Shown here piece after piece: positions 36,534 through 44,615 of a DNA stretch of 51,650 nt. Made by a program: the position numbers and the translations under genes. Position 1 is the stretch's first letter. Every line of letters begins with the position of its first letter. Location: contig JACJNV010000382.1 of NCBI GenBank assembly GCA_014695175.1, forward strand, positions 1 to 51,650, written 5' to 3'. Source of the stretch: Microcoleus sp. FACHB-DQ6. Lineage in GTDB: Bacteria; Cyanobacteriota; Cyanobacteriia; Cyanobacteriales; Microcoleaceae. A model generated the notes under the pieces. That model was not told where the DNA came from. It worked only from the letters and a program-made list of their open reading frames with translations, and searched no databases.

Positions 36534-37193
36534 ATGAATTGGATTGCAGCAGCGATTATTGCCGGGATTACATCTTTTGCCGCAACCAATATCGACGATA
36601 TGGTGCTTTCGATGCTGTTCTTCGCCCAGGTAAATGATACTTTCCGCCCCCGGCATATTTTTGTGGGTAAGTATCTCGGATTTGCAGCACTCATCGCTGC
36701 TAGTTTGCCCGGTTTTTTTGGCGGTTTAATTGTGCCGAAAGCTTGGATTGGCTTGCTGGGTTTGCTTCCGATCGCGATCGGCATCAGTCACTTAATCAAC
36801 AAAGAAAATGATGAAGATGAAGTACAAGCGGTATCGGGCGAATTTAACCGGAAATCTAATTCACCTGTGTCAAAACTAGCAAATCTTTTCAACCCCCAAA
36901 CTTTGAATGTGGCTGCGGTAACAGTGGCTAACGGGGGTGACAATATCGGCATTTATTTGCCGCTGTTTGCTAGCAGCGATTTGCCGAGCTTGGTGGTGAT
37001 TTTGGCGGTTTTCTCGGTGATGGTAGGTGTTTGGTCTTATGCCGCTTACCGATTAACTCGCCAAAGGGCGATCGCCCATATTTTAACTCGCTATACCAAG
37101 GCTGTTGTCCCTTTTGTCTTGATTGGTTTGGGAATATTCATCCTGATTGAAAGTGGTAGTTATCGCCTGCTCCCGCCATTTCAATCTAACTAA
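36534..37193 (+). CDS. Cad family transporter, copy 2 (tandem paralogue)
   Basis: 219 aa from ATG 36534 (AGGGA seven bases upstream); an in-frame TTG at 36519 is less likely. It has the same fold as its neighbour: FAATNIDDMVLSMLFFAQVN and AAVTVANGGDNIGIYLPLFA, with the second motif almost identical and the first diverged. The tandem duplicates may form a heteromer or have split substrates. Confidence 0.88.
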   Translation: MNWIAAAIIAGITSFAATNIDDMVLSMLFFAQVNDTFRPRHIFVGKYLGFAALIAASLPGFFGGLIVPKAWIGLLGLLPIAIGISHLINKENDEDEVQAVSGEFNRKSNSPVSKLANLFNPQTLNVAAVTVANGGDNIGIYLPLFASSDLPSLVVILAVFSVMVGVWSYAAYRLTRQRAIAHILTRYTKAVVPFVLIGLGIFILIESGSYRLLPPFQSN

Positions 37194-37732
37194 TAATTAG
37201 CCAAGGTTCAGCTATTACCATCCCTCTATAGGTAGATAAGTGGCCATTATTCATAAGTTTTAAGTCATCTCTTTCACCTTAAAAATTGTTTACTTAAAAA
37301 TTCCCTTAAATTGCTTGCAATATATCAACAAGTGTGCTAAGTTAATAATGAACTAATTGACCAAGCTAAAAGCAGCTTCAAACTAATTTAGCCTCTAGTT
37401 TTTACGAAAGTTCAAGCCATTTTTTGAGCTAGCAAATTGCCAGACTTAGGCAACAATATACCTCTGGTGTCAATAAATCCTGTAGTGGTGAATCAAACAA
37501 AGCTAAAAACTTGAGGATGAATCCCTAAAAAATCGCCGGAACACTTCGCCACTACCCCACGCAGATTAAATTTGACAATAGGTATAATGCTAAAAAACCA
37601 GATTTTTCGATTCTGCTAAATTTGGTCGCTCAGGCAAACAAGTTAAAGAGAGCTGGTTTCGGCCTAAGTCCTAAAATAGCAAGCAAACAGAAAGTTGGAA
37701 AAAACCTGACAATCTAGAAAAGGAGAAAAATT
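37194..37732. promoter_or_regulatory. intergenic region before the exported protein gene
   Basis: 539 bases, AT-rich, with no gene recognised. AGGAG at 37721-37725 is the ribosome site of the following GTG-start gene. Confidence 0.35.
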
Positions 37733-38398
37733 GTGAAAATCTTCAAATTTGTTTTAGTCGTCTTGGTAATGGTCGCCAATTTAGTATTCGTTCCTCCCTC
37801 CTGGGCCGACGCTCCAAAAACGCCGAGATATGCGAGCAATCCCGACTACATAGAGGTGACGGAAGCTCTGAACACTCTCAAGGCAGCCAAAGACGCACCC
37901 GATACCGCCCAGAATTATACCCCTGAGGAACTCCGGAAAAAAATCGCTCAATTGGAGTTTCAAAAATACACTTTAGAAACGGGAAAACCTTGGGGTCAGT
38001 GTCGCAACGAGACCGGAAAAACCCTGGCTGTCTACGGCCCGAAACGCAAAAAAGCAGCGGAGTCTTCTTACGAGAATGCCCTTTATTTTCTAGCTGACGG
38101 TCAAACAACTGAACATAAATGGGATTGCGATGGAATTTATCTGCCCAGCGATGTCAATGCAACCGATTTAAGGTCAGCCGATCAACCTTCACAACAATTG
38201 ACTGGCGGTCTAGCTGTTAAGATAGTTGACGGAACTCAAGTTGTAGCGAGAGCTAATCCCGATACGGCGGCTGTAGAATTCAACGTTCCTACTGCTAAAA
38301 TTTTCCAGCCTGGGGATGCGAATTGGTTTGTTCCTGATGTGACTCAGGCTTACATAGATTCGCAAGTTCCCAACGCACCTACTGAGGAAAATGATTAG
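37733..38398 (+). CDS. exported protein of unknown function
   Basis: A 221-aa protein starting at GTG 37733 with AGGAG seven bases before it. The N-terminal signal peptide MKIFKFVLVVLVMVANLVFV ends near PPSWADA (cleavage after ADA or WAD). The mature part is hydrophilic with two Cys (PWGQCRNETG and KWDCDGIYLP) that could form a disulfide. It recalls small cyanobacterial periplasmic proteins, but I recognise no family. It lies between the Cad and DUF202 genes in the same direction. Confidence 0.78.
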   Translation: MKIFKFVLVVLVMVANLVFVPPSWADAPKTPRYASNPDYIEVTEALNTLKAAKDAPDTAQNYTPEELRKKIAQLEFQKYTLETGKPWGQCRNETGKTLAVYGPKRKKAAESSYENALYFLADGQTTEHKWDCDGIYLPSDVNATDLRSADQPSQQLTGGLAVKIVDGTQVVARANPDTAAVEFNVPTAKIFQPGDANWFVPDVTQAYIDSQVPNAPTEEND

Positions 38399-38453
38399 TT
38401 TTGGTGAAGTTGTAATGCGATCGGCTGTGTAAAGCCCGTTGCAACGCAACATC

Positions 38454-38477
38454 CCGCCGGGGAGCGCTCCCCGGCGG
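38454..38477. terminator. 24-base perfect GC palindrome
   Basis: CCGCCGGGGAGC and its complement GCTCCCCGGCGG meet with no loop (38454-38477), 55 bases after the exported-protein stop. There is no T-run. It could be a terminator or a copy of a dispersed GC-rich repeat (the flank GTTGCAACGCAAC is also palindromic). Confidence 0.55.
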
Positions 38478-38545
38478 ATAATGGTTCCAGCGAAAATATA
38501 TCGGTTTCCCTTGTTAATTTGGCGTTAAAATTAAAAGGTTTATCT

Positions 38546-38968
38546 ATGCTATTAAATTGGAAATCCACGAAAGTAAATACAGAAAAGACTAGGCGACCAA
38601 ATCCGTCGCGGGTGCGGGATCACTTGGCCAACGAGCGCACTTATTTAGCATGGATGCGGACAGCAATATCGCTGATGGGTTTTGGCGTAGTTATCGTGCG
38701 CCTTCGCGCCTTCCATCCCCCTCTGCTGCCAACTCCCGGCAATGGTTGGAAGTTAGGTTTGCTTTTTTCAATAGTGGGTTTGCTGACGGTGCTATTATCA
38801 ACTAAGCACTACTTCGGCGTCCGCGAGGATATCGATTACGATACTTATGAACCTACCGATCGCTGGGTAATTCTTTTCAGCCTGGCGATCGCCATCCTAG
38901 GGGCTGGGGTAATTTATTATATGTTCACCGTTCCTTCTAGCTTAGAAGGTTTGATGGCACCAGAATAA
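38546..38968 (+). CDS. DUF202 (YidH-like) membrane protein, copy 1
   Basis: 140 aa from ATG 38546; an in-frame TTG at 38519 would add nine residues. DUF202 signature: RDHLANERTYLAWMRTAISL then MGFGVVIVRLR, followed by two further membrane segments. The function of the family is not known. A paralogue follows 39 bases downstream. Confidence 0.85.
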   Translation: MLLNWKSTKVNTEKTRRPNPSRVRDHLANERTYLAWMRTAISLMGFGVVIVRLRAFHPPLLPTPGNGWKLGLLFSIVGLLTVLLSTKHYFGVREDIDYDTYEPTDRWVILFSLAIAILGAGVIYYMFTVPSSLEGLMAPE

Positions 38969-39007
38969 TGGCGCCGGTTTTATATCAATCTTAAAGAGTT
39001 CGATCGC

Positions 39008-39430
39008 GTGCAATTATCGTTCCAACCGATGCAAGTAGATGATGAGAAAACAAAACAGCAAAATCTGTCGCGGGCGATCGATCGATCGGCAAATGAGCGC
39101 ACCTTCTTAGCATGGATGCGGGCTGCGGTCGCCCTCATGGGTTTTGGCGTCGTCATCGTCCGACTTCGCGTCGTGCAAATGCCCGTACAGTACCGCCAGG
39201 GGATGGGGTGGAAGTTGGGTTTAATCTTCTCTCTAATAGGTTTGGCGACAGTCTTAATCTCAACTTTGCACTACTTCACCGTTCGCCGCCAAATTGACGA
39301 GGATACCTACGAACCGTCAGATTTGTTGATATTGGTCTTCAGTTCGGCTGTCGGCTTATTGGGGATTGGAGTAATTTATTTTATCTTTGCAGCCGCCGTC
39401 AGCCCAAGTAGTTCTGTAATACCCGATTGA
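39008..39430 (+). CDS. DUF202 (YidH-like) membrane protein, copy 2
   Basis: 140 aa from GTG 39008; ATG 39029 is an alternative start. It repeats the motif SANERTFLAWMRAAVALMGF and GVVIVRLR with three membrane segments. It is a close paralogue of the gene just upstream, in tandem like the two Cad genes. Function is unknown. Confidence 0.85.
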   Translation: MQLSFQPMQVDDEKTKQQNLSRAIDRSANERTFLAWMRAAVALMGFGVVIVRLRVVQMPVQYRQGMGWKLGLIFSLIGLATVLISTLHYFTVRRQIDEDTYEPSDLLILVFSSAVGLLGIGVIYFIFAAAVSPSSSVIPD

Positions 39431-39449
39431 TTGTCAACAGGAGTTAATC

Positions 39450-39686
39450 ATGAACAGCGATACAGTTGCCACGATCGCTTCCATTATCATCTTAGCTGCT
39501 GCTATCTGGGCAGCATTCGTAGTGCTGGAGACTGTCGCGAAAATAGTCCCTAAATTGCTGGGCGTGACAGTCGCGATCGGGCTTTTGCTCGTTTACCTGC
39601 AATTTTACTGGGGCATCGACACTGCATATCTTTGGCAAACTGTCAAGCATTTGCCTGAAACTTTCAATTTCTCGATCGGCGCCTAA
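39450..39686 (+). CDS. small two-helix membrane protein
   Basis: A 78-aa protein with two hydrophobic segments (IASIIILAAAIWAAFVVLET and LLGVTVAIGLLLVYLQFYWG). CAGGAG lies seven bases before ATG 39450, and the gene sits 19 bases after the second DUF202 gene, so it is very probably translated from the same operon. No family was recognised. Confidence 0.75.
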   Translation: MNSDTVATIASIIILAAAIWAAFVVLETVAKIVPKLLGVTVAIGLLLVYLQFYWGIDTAYLWQTVKHLPETFNFSIGA

Positions 39687-39858
39687 ACCACCACTAGCCA
39701 GCATTCTCAACAACCTCTTCCGGATAGATATTTTTGTACCGGAAACAAAGTATATTTAGCGGAGTACCCACAAAATACGGTAACTAGATTGACTTACTAG
39801 ACATAACCGATTTGGGCTGTTAAACTACGGTTAGTCGATCGAGTAATGAGCTATTAAC

Positions 39859-40362
39859 GTGGAAAACGCTAAAAAAGTCATTGAAGAGTACCAGCTTGCA
39901 GGACAACTGACCCAACAGTTGCCAGAAGCTAAGGGCTTTAACGAAGTCTGGTTTAAAAAGATCAGAGGCGGGTTGCTTCTGGCAATTGGATATTTGCTAT
40001 CACCGTTGTGTTGGTGGAACGACATATTTTTCAATCTGCCAATTGCCTACGCCTTTGGGTATATCTTTAGTTGCCTTTCCCCAGATTTACTGTTTCCTTG
40101 CACAATTGTCGGCTACTGGCTTTCCAATATTGCGGGAATTCTGTTGATGCAGCTAGGAACTTTAGATGTTTTTACAGACAAACCCAAGGAAAAAAACATC
40201 AAAAAAGAGTTATTGACAGGTTTAGTTTCCTCAACAGTCTTCACTGTTGTCATTGTGGCATTGATTCATTTTAATGTTCTCGATACTCCCGATTTCTTTT
40301 CCGGCCAGCAGTCGCTTAACCTCAGCTCTGCTTTACCTGTGACGCTCGTCACTTCAAGGTAG
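39859..40362 (+). CDS. membrane protein of unknown function
   Basis: A 167-aa protein from GTG 39859. It has a soluble N-terminus with KVIEEYQLAGQLTQQLPEAK and three to four hydrophobic segments (LLLAIGYLLSPLCWWNDIFF, TIVGYWLSNIAGILLMQLGT, VSSTVFTVVIVALIHF). A charged loop KPKEKNIKKELL lies between the helices. No family was recognised. It has its own 170-base leader and a hairpin after it. Confidence 0.7.
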   Translation: MENAKKVIEEYQLAGQLTQQLPEAKGFNEVWFKKIRGGLLLAIGYLLSPLCWWNDIFFNLPIAYAFGYIFSCLSPDLLFPCTIVGYWLSNIAGILLMQLGTLDVFTDKPKEKNIKKELLTGLVSSTVFTVVIVALIHFNVLDTPDFFSGQQSLNLSSALPVTLVTSR

Positions 40363-40446
40363 AAGGCCGAATATAAACCCCACAAATGAATCCAGGGTTT
40401 TTCATCAGTTACACAGGTACATTTAAGAAAATCAGGGAGCTTTTAC

Positions 40447-40470
40447 ACTACAATTTTTGTAGTTTTGTTG
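40447..40470 (+). terminator. hairpin followed by T-rich run
   Basis: ACTACAA (40447-40453) and TTGTAGT (40457-40463) form a 7-bp stem with a TTT loop and TTTGTTG after it. It lies about 85 bases past the membrane-protein gene and before the TSUP permease. Confidence 0.5.
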
Positions 40471-40666
40471 ATTTGCATTTACTTACTTTTACCAAGATTT
40501 TTGTAGCTTAACGCCCGGTAAATCTCAATCGTTGAAAAGCAAAATTCCTGGCAACGCATATTGAAATGCAAGTGATATTTAGCCTGTGTAGCTGTGTTGT
40601 TGTAGCCGCCCAAGTTATCTATTTGTTGGTTGGCAGCGCTTATATACACAGTTTTTGGGCATAACC

Positions 40667-41461
40667 GTGAACTACTTATTACTATCGTTTCTCAGCTTTT
40701 TCGTGGGCATTATCGTTGGTTTGACCGGAGTTGGCGGAGCGTCGCTCATCACCCCAATGTTAATTTTTGTCTTCCAGGTTCCAGCATCAATTGCTATTAG
40801 TTCGGATGTCGTAGCTGCCACCCTGATGAAAGTTGTTGGCGGCTTCAAACACTGGCAGCAAAAAACCCTAGACTTGCAAATAGTTAAGTGGCTGGCTTTG
40901 GGCAGCGTGCCCGGTTCGCTGACTGGCGTGTGGATTTTACACTGCATCAAATCCAGCGGAAGTCACGACTTAGACAGCATATTGCTGCGCTGTCTCGGAG
41001 TAGGGATCGCACTAATTGTCGCTTTATCCCTGACCCAATTAGTGGTCAAAACATTTTTCCCTAGTTTTAAATTGCCTTCGCCCGCTAAATGGGACTTAAA
41101 TACTAATTATGGCCGTATTTGTACTGTGAGTGCGGCAGCAATTTTAGGCTGCATAGTGGGAATCACTAGCGTGTCTTCCGGTGCGATGTTTGCACTGTTG
41201 CTGATTGCTTTTTTCCGCCTGGATACTTCTAAATTGGTGGGTACAGATATTTCGCAGGCGGCAATTTTGTTGATGTTTACATCTCTGGGACACCTCAGCC
41301 TCGGAACGGTAGACTGGAGTTTAGTTTTGCCGATTTGGTTGGGTTCGGTGCCGGGAGTTTTAGTAGGTGCTAAATTCTGCCAAATTATGCCTCAACGCCC
41401 GCTAAAGTTTGTTATTTACGGAATGTTGGCGATGGCTAGTTGGAAGTTGTATCAAGTCTGA
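40667..41461 (+). CDS. TauE/SafE (TSUP) family permease
   Basis: 264 aa from GTG 40667; an in-frame TTG at 40655 is an alternative and neither has a clear ribosome site. It has about eight membrane segments. The two half-repeats begin VGIIVGLTGVGGASLITPML and LGCIVGITSVSSGAMFALLL, as in TSUP proteins that export sulfite, sulfoacetate or related anions. It sits next to a cysteine-synthesis block, which fits a sulfur role but does not prove it. Confidence 0.85.
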   Translation: MNYLLLSFLSFFVGIIVGLTGVGGASLITPMLIFVFQVPASIAISSDVVAATLMKVVGGFKHWQQKTLDLQIVKWLALGSVPGSLTGVWILHCIKSSGSHDLDSILLRCLGVGIALIVALSLTQLVVKTFFPSFKLPSPAKWDLNTNYGRICTVSAAAILGCIVGITSVSSGAMFALLLIAFFRLDTSKLVGTDISQAAILLMFTSLGHLSLGTVDWSLVLPIWLGSVPGVLVGAKFCQIMPQRPLKFVIYGMLAMASWKLYQV

Positions 41462-41520
41462 AAGGTAGGGTAAGGTCAGGAGTATTGCTGTCAACAAATA
41501 TGCGCTTTCGGTGCAGTCCG

Positions 41521-41630
41521 GCAGGGGTTTAAACCCCTGCCTCAAAGCTGAAGTCCTCTGAAGAGGACTATTAACTCATTAGTCCTCTTCAGAGGACTTT
41601 CGCTTTGAGCCAGGGAATTAATTCCCTGGC
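41521..41630. repeat. nested palindromic repeat (three palindromes)
   Basis: GCAGGGGTTTAAACCCCTGC (41521-41540) is a perfect 20-base palindrome. AAGTCCTCTGAAGAGGACT (41551-41569) pairs with AGTCCTCTTCAGAGGACTT (41581-41599), itself inside CTCAAAGC/GCTTTGAG (41541-41548/41602-41609). GCCAGGGAATT-AATTCCCTGGC (41609-41630) closes it. The unit can form a branched cruciform. Confidence 0.7.
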
Positions 41631-41689
41631 GGTCTTTCGGCTTAAGCTGATAGCAATGTCGCAGTGATGACGATCGCCCCTACTACAAT

Positions 41690-42670
41690 TTAATAATTGC
41701 TGACTAATGCTTCGAGTTCGCTGACAGTGGGCAATTCTAAATCTTTGAACAAGGCTGTACTGAGGTAGCGTTCGCCATAAGAAGGCTGCACAAAAACTAT
41801 CAATTTTCCAGCATTTTCGGGACGCTTGCCGACTTGAATTGCGGCACACAAAGCGGCGCCTGCAGAAATTCCTGACAACAATCCTTCTTCTCTGGCAAGC
41901 CGACGGCTGTAAGCGATCGCATCTGCGTCGCTAACTGCGATCACCTCATCAATTAACTCGGGTTTCAACACTTCTGGGATGAATCCTGCGCCAATCCCTT
42001 GAATTTTGTGAGCACCAGATTTTCCTCCAGAAAGCACGGGGCTGGTGGCTGGTTCAACTGCGATCGTCCTAAAACTAGACTTTCGCGGTTTAATTACCTC
42101 AGCAACTCCAGTAATCGTACCGCCGGTGCCAACTCCAGCAACTAAAAAATCTACTTTACCCTCTGTATCTTCCCAAATTTCCTCGGCCGTTGTTTCGCGG
42201 TGAATTTTTGGATTAGCGGGGTTGCGAAACTGTTGCAACATGAAAGCATCGGGGGTTTCTTCTACAATTTCTTCCGCACGGGCGATCGCGCTTAACATCC
42301 CTTCATGTCCCGGAGTTAATTCCAACCGAGCTCCGTAAGCTTTCAGCATCGATCGGCGTTCCGTACTCATCGTATCCGGCATAGTTAAAATCAGACTGTA
42401 GCCTTTCGCCGCCGCGATCATTGCCAAAGCAATTCCAGTATTTCCTGAAGTCGGTTCAACTAAAATAGTTTTCCCCGGTTTAATTAACCCCGCATCTTCT
42501 GCAGCCTCAATCATGCTCGCCGCAATCCGATCTTTCACCGAAGCAGCCGGATTCATCCCTTCCAATTTGGCCACAATTTGAGCAACTACTCCTTCGGCTT
42601 GGGGAATTTTATTGAGCTGAACTAAAGGAGTTTTGCCAATTATTCCTGTAATATCCTTAGCAATTCTCAT
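41690..42670 (-). CDS. cysK: cysteine synthase A (O-acetylserine sulfhydrylase)
   Basis: A 326-aa PLP enzyme. The catalytic Lys lies in [39 protein letters not shown] binds the substrate; and [12 protein letters not shown] binds the PLP phosphate. It makes L-cysteine from O-acetylserine and sulfide. It lies 18 bases downstream of an Rrf2 regulator in the same direction, so they probably share a promoter. CysE, which supplies O-acetylserine, is encoded 2 kb away on the same strand. Confidence 0.96.
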   Translation of the reverse strand: MRIAKDITGIIGKTPLVQLNKIPQAEGVVAQIVAKLEGMNPAASVKDRIAASMIEAAEDAGLIKPGKTILVEPTSGNTGIALAMIAAAKGYSLILTMPDTMSTERRSMLKAYGARLELTPGHEGMLSAIARAEEIVEETPDAFMLQQFRNPANPKIHRETTAEEIWEDTEGKVDFLVAGVGTGGTITGVAEVIKPRKSSFRTIAVEPATSPVLSGGKSGAHKIQGIGAGFIPEVLKPELIDEVIAVSDADAIAYSRRLAREEGLLSGISAGAALCAAIQVGKRPENAGKLIVFVQPSYGERYLSTALFKDLELPTVSELEALVSNY

Positions 42671-42688
42671 GGTTTAATCTCTCTCCAT

Positions 42689-43135
42689 TTAAATGTAGTA
42701 CATGGGATGTGCTTGTTTGCGAATATCCCGCTGTTCGCACAAATCTTGTAATGTGTATTTGCCCAAAACAGCCCAAGATGCCTGTTGAGCTTCCTGCCAG
42801 ATTTCTAGCACCGCAGTTTTTTCTATTGTTGCAGATTCCGAAACTTTTTGGGTCTGGCCGCTGCCGTCGCCTTCGAGAGTCGAAAACACCTCTAGCAAAG
42901 TAATCTGCCAAGGCTCTTTCGCCAGCAAATAACCGCCTTTAGCACCCCGCAGACTCTGGACAATACTTGCACGCCGCAGCACGGCAAGAATTTGGTCTAG
43001 ATAGCGTTCCGGTATCTCTTGAGAAGCAGTAAGTTCGCTTACTGTTAGGGGCGAATCCTTCGGGTGGTGGCTCGCCAGTTCCAAGAGCGCTAACAGGGCG
43101 TATTCTACTCTAGAAGATAGTTCCACATTCCCCAC
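42689..43135 (-). CDS. Rrf2 family transcriptional regulator (CymR-like)
   Basis: A 148-aa protein with the Rrf2 N-terminus VELSSRVEYALLALLELASH, an HTH (LTVSELTASQEIPERYLDQI) and the wing GAKGGYLLAKEP. It lacks the three-Cys cluster of IscR-type members (only one Cys, in DLCEQRD), so it should not carry an Fe-S cluster. In Bacillus, CymR is a cluster-less Rrf2 repressor of cysteine metabolism that works in complex with CysK. Co-location with cysK supports a similar role here, by inference. Confidence 0.9.
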   Translation of the reverse strand: MGNVELSSRVEYALLALLELASHHPKDSPLTVSELTASQEIPERYLDQILAVLRRASIVQSLRGAKGGYLLAKEPWQITLLEVFSTLEGDGSGQTQKVSESATIEKTAVLEIWQEAQQASWAVLGKYTLQDLCEQRDIRKQAHPMYYI

Positions 43136-43150
43136 CGGCGATCGAGTTTA

Positions 43151-43179
43151 AATTGTACATTATATCATAGTACACAATT
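43151..43179. promoter_or_regulatory. promoter with AATTGTAC...GTACACAATT dyad before rrf2-cysK
   Basis: AATTGTAC (43151-43158) and GTACACAATT (43170-43179) form an imperfect dyad. Reading the minus strand, it contains TATAAT (43164-43159) as a -10 box for rrf2-cysK, about 25 bases before ATG 43135. The dyad overlaps the -10, fitting an autorepressor site, possibly for the Rrf2 protein. Confidence 0.5.
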
Positions 43180-43236
43180 CCGGTAGGTGTACAGGTGTTA
43201 GTATATTTTTATTACAAAAACAGTTGGAGAAATCCC

Positions 43237-43470
43237 GTGAGCCACGTAGATGTAGGTTTAAGCTGTCGGCACTGTCGGTATTACGAGCAGCACGGGCATA
43301 GGGGCGGAAACTGCCTGATGCTCGGCGTGGGGGTACAGGGTGGGTGGAAAGCTTGTTCCTTCTTGGTTCCGCCCTTTGCACCGTCTTGGGAATACCTAGA
43401 AGCGGGTAGAGCCCGAAAGTCTCAAATGTTGCAGGGAGCGAGTATTTTAGAGGCAATACCCCCGCCTTAA
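43237..43470 (+). CDS. small conserved cyanobacterial four-Cys protein
   Basis: 77 aa from GTG 43237 (GGAGA eight bases upstream). Residues SHVDVGLSCRHCRYYEQHGH then RGGNC and GWKACSFLVPPFAPSWEYLE form a conserved pattern: CxxC plus two later Cys, which may bind zinc or an Fe-S cluster. I recognise the pattern as widespread in cyanobacteria, with no known function. It is divergent from rrf2-cysK and shares the 100-base promoter region. Confidence 0.7.
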   Translation: MSHVDVGLSCRHCRYYEQHGHRGGNCLMLGVGVQGGWKACSFLVPPFAPSWEYLEAGRARKSQMLQGASILEAIPPP

Positions 43471-43521
43471 AGTAACTGCTAAGTAGGTAGGCGGATATAT
43501 GCTGTGTCATCGTTAAGTTTA

Positions 43522-43660
43522 TTCATACTGATGTCTTGCACCATTGTCAGCAACAGGCTGTCCGACCTGTTCCACAAAAGATAAATTTTCTTGTGGAACA
43601 GGCCGGACAGCCTGTTCATAAAAGGCTAATTAAGAATGGTGCAACATATCAGTTCATACT
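43522..43660. mobile_element. MITE-like element with 8-bp target duplication
   Basis: TTCATACT occurs at 43522-43529 and 43653-43660. Between them are inverted ends, TGATGTCTTGCACCATT (43529-43545) and AATGGTGCAACATATCA (43635-43651), matching at 14-15 of 17 positions. Inside, AACAGGCTGTCCG (43552-43564) pairs with CGGACAGCCTGTT (43604-43616), and TTCCACAA pairs with TTGTGGAA. There is no coding capacity (about 123 bp). A short ORF crossing it has no family resemblance and was not called. The source transposase is not in the window. Confidence 0.6.
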
Positions 43661-43943
43661 TACCTACTTAACGGCAGTCAACAGGTGCGAGATATCGCAT
43701 CTGTTGGCAGTGAGAAGAAAGAAATCAACACAAAGAAAAAAGCAAGTGCGATCGTCGCCCTTGCTTTGGAACTTATTGACGAGTCGAGGACAAAATTTAA
43801 TTAACGCACCTTCGATACAAATTATTTGTTGTCTAGAAAACTGGGAATTTGCTCGAATATCGCATTGTCACCGAAAAAATTATTTCGACCGCATTCCTAC
43901 CACCTACATCAGCACCCGTAAACTATTAACAGTTAATAACCTT

Positions 43944-44528
43944 TTATATTTCGTAGTGCCAAACCTCGGAAGGTTGTAGAATAATCCGGTGGAGCGGCAG
44001 ACGATCGATCAAGCCTTGCTGCTCAAAATGACCCAGGGTGCGAGTGACAGTTACGCGACTTGTACCGATAATTTCTGCAATGTCCTGATGCGTTAAAATC
44101 ATATCGATTAGATGTCCTTGCTCTACCTCAGAACCAAACCTCTTAGCCAGCCAAGTTAAGAGTTGATAGAGCATAAAATCAACTCTTTTGTAACCTCGCA
44201 TTACCATAAAGTCTTCAGCCTGCTGAATGTGATTGAGCAAAATATCTCTATTTAGCCAGCGATCGCCTGATAGTAAAATTGCCTCGACTTTAGTGAGGCA
44301 TTCAATTTGAAAAGGATCGCATTTTGATATCGGTTTGCCGATCGTATCACCAGGCCCCCACAATCCCAAAGTTATAATTGTGCCATCTTCAAGCCACGTT
44401 ACAGTTCGCACTACTCCAGTTTCAATTCGCCACAGAGCATTGTTTCTGTTGGGCAAGTGCGAACGACGAGAAAATATATGTCTGCTCGTTTCATCAAAAG
44501 TTTTAGTGGAAAGAGAAGCAATAGTCAT
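43944..44528 (-). CDS. Crp/Fnr family transcriptional regulator
   Basis: A 194-aa protein. The N-terminal cNMP-type beta-roll is shortened (ALWRIETGVVRTVTWLEDGT then IITLGLWGPGDTIG). The C-terminal winged HTH is clear: LTHQDIAEIIGTSRVTVTRT then LGHFEQQGLIDR. No Cys cluster for Fe-S (Fnr) is seen, and the key Arg/Ser of cAMP binding is not evident, so it may sense another signal. It is on the same strand as cysE and could belong to the sulfur block. Confidence 0.88.
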   Translation of the reverse strand: MTIASLSTKTFDETSRHIFSRRSHLPNRNNALWRIETGVVRTVTWLEDGTIITLGLWGPGDTIGKPISKCDPFQIECLTKVEAILLSGDRWLNRDILLNHIQQAEDFMVMRGYKRVDFMLYQLLTWLAKRFGSEVEQGHLIDMILTHQDIAEIIGTSRVTVTRTLGHFEQQGLIDRLPLHRIILQPSEVWHYEI

Positions 44529-44615
44529 AGCCAGTTACTGAAAGAATAAAAGTTAGTTTGTCCAATGACAGCAGGATAGTGTGGCTGGCAAAAATCTATA
44601 TAAGTTAAAGCTTTA

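Noticed and set aside
43536..43979. 147-residue forward ORF after the four-Cys gene
   Set aside because: It begins inside the MITE-like inverted repeat, overlaps the Crp/Fnr gene 3' end and has no family resemblance.
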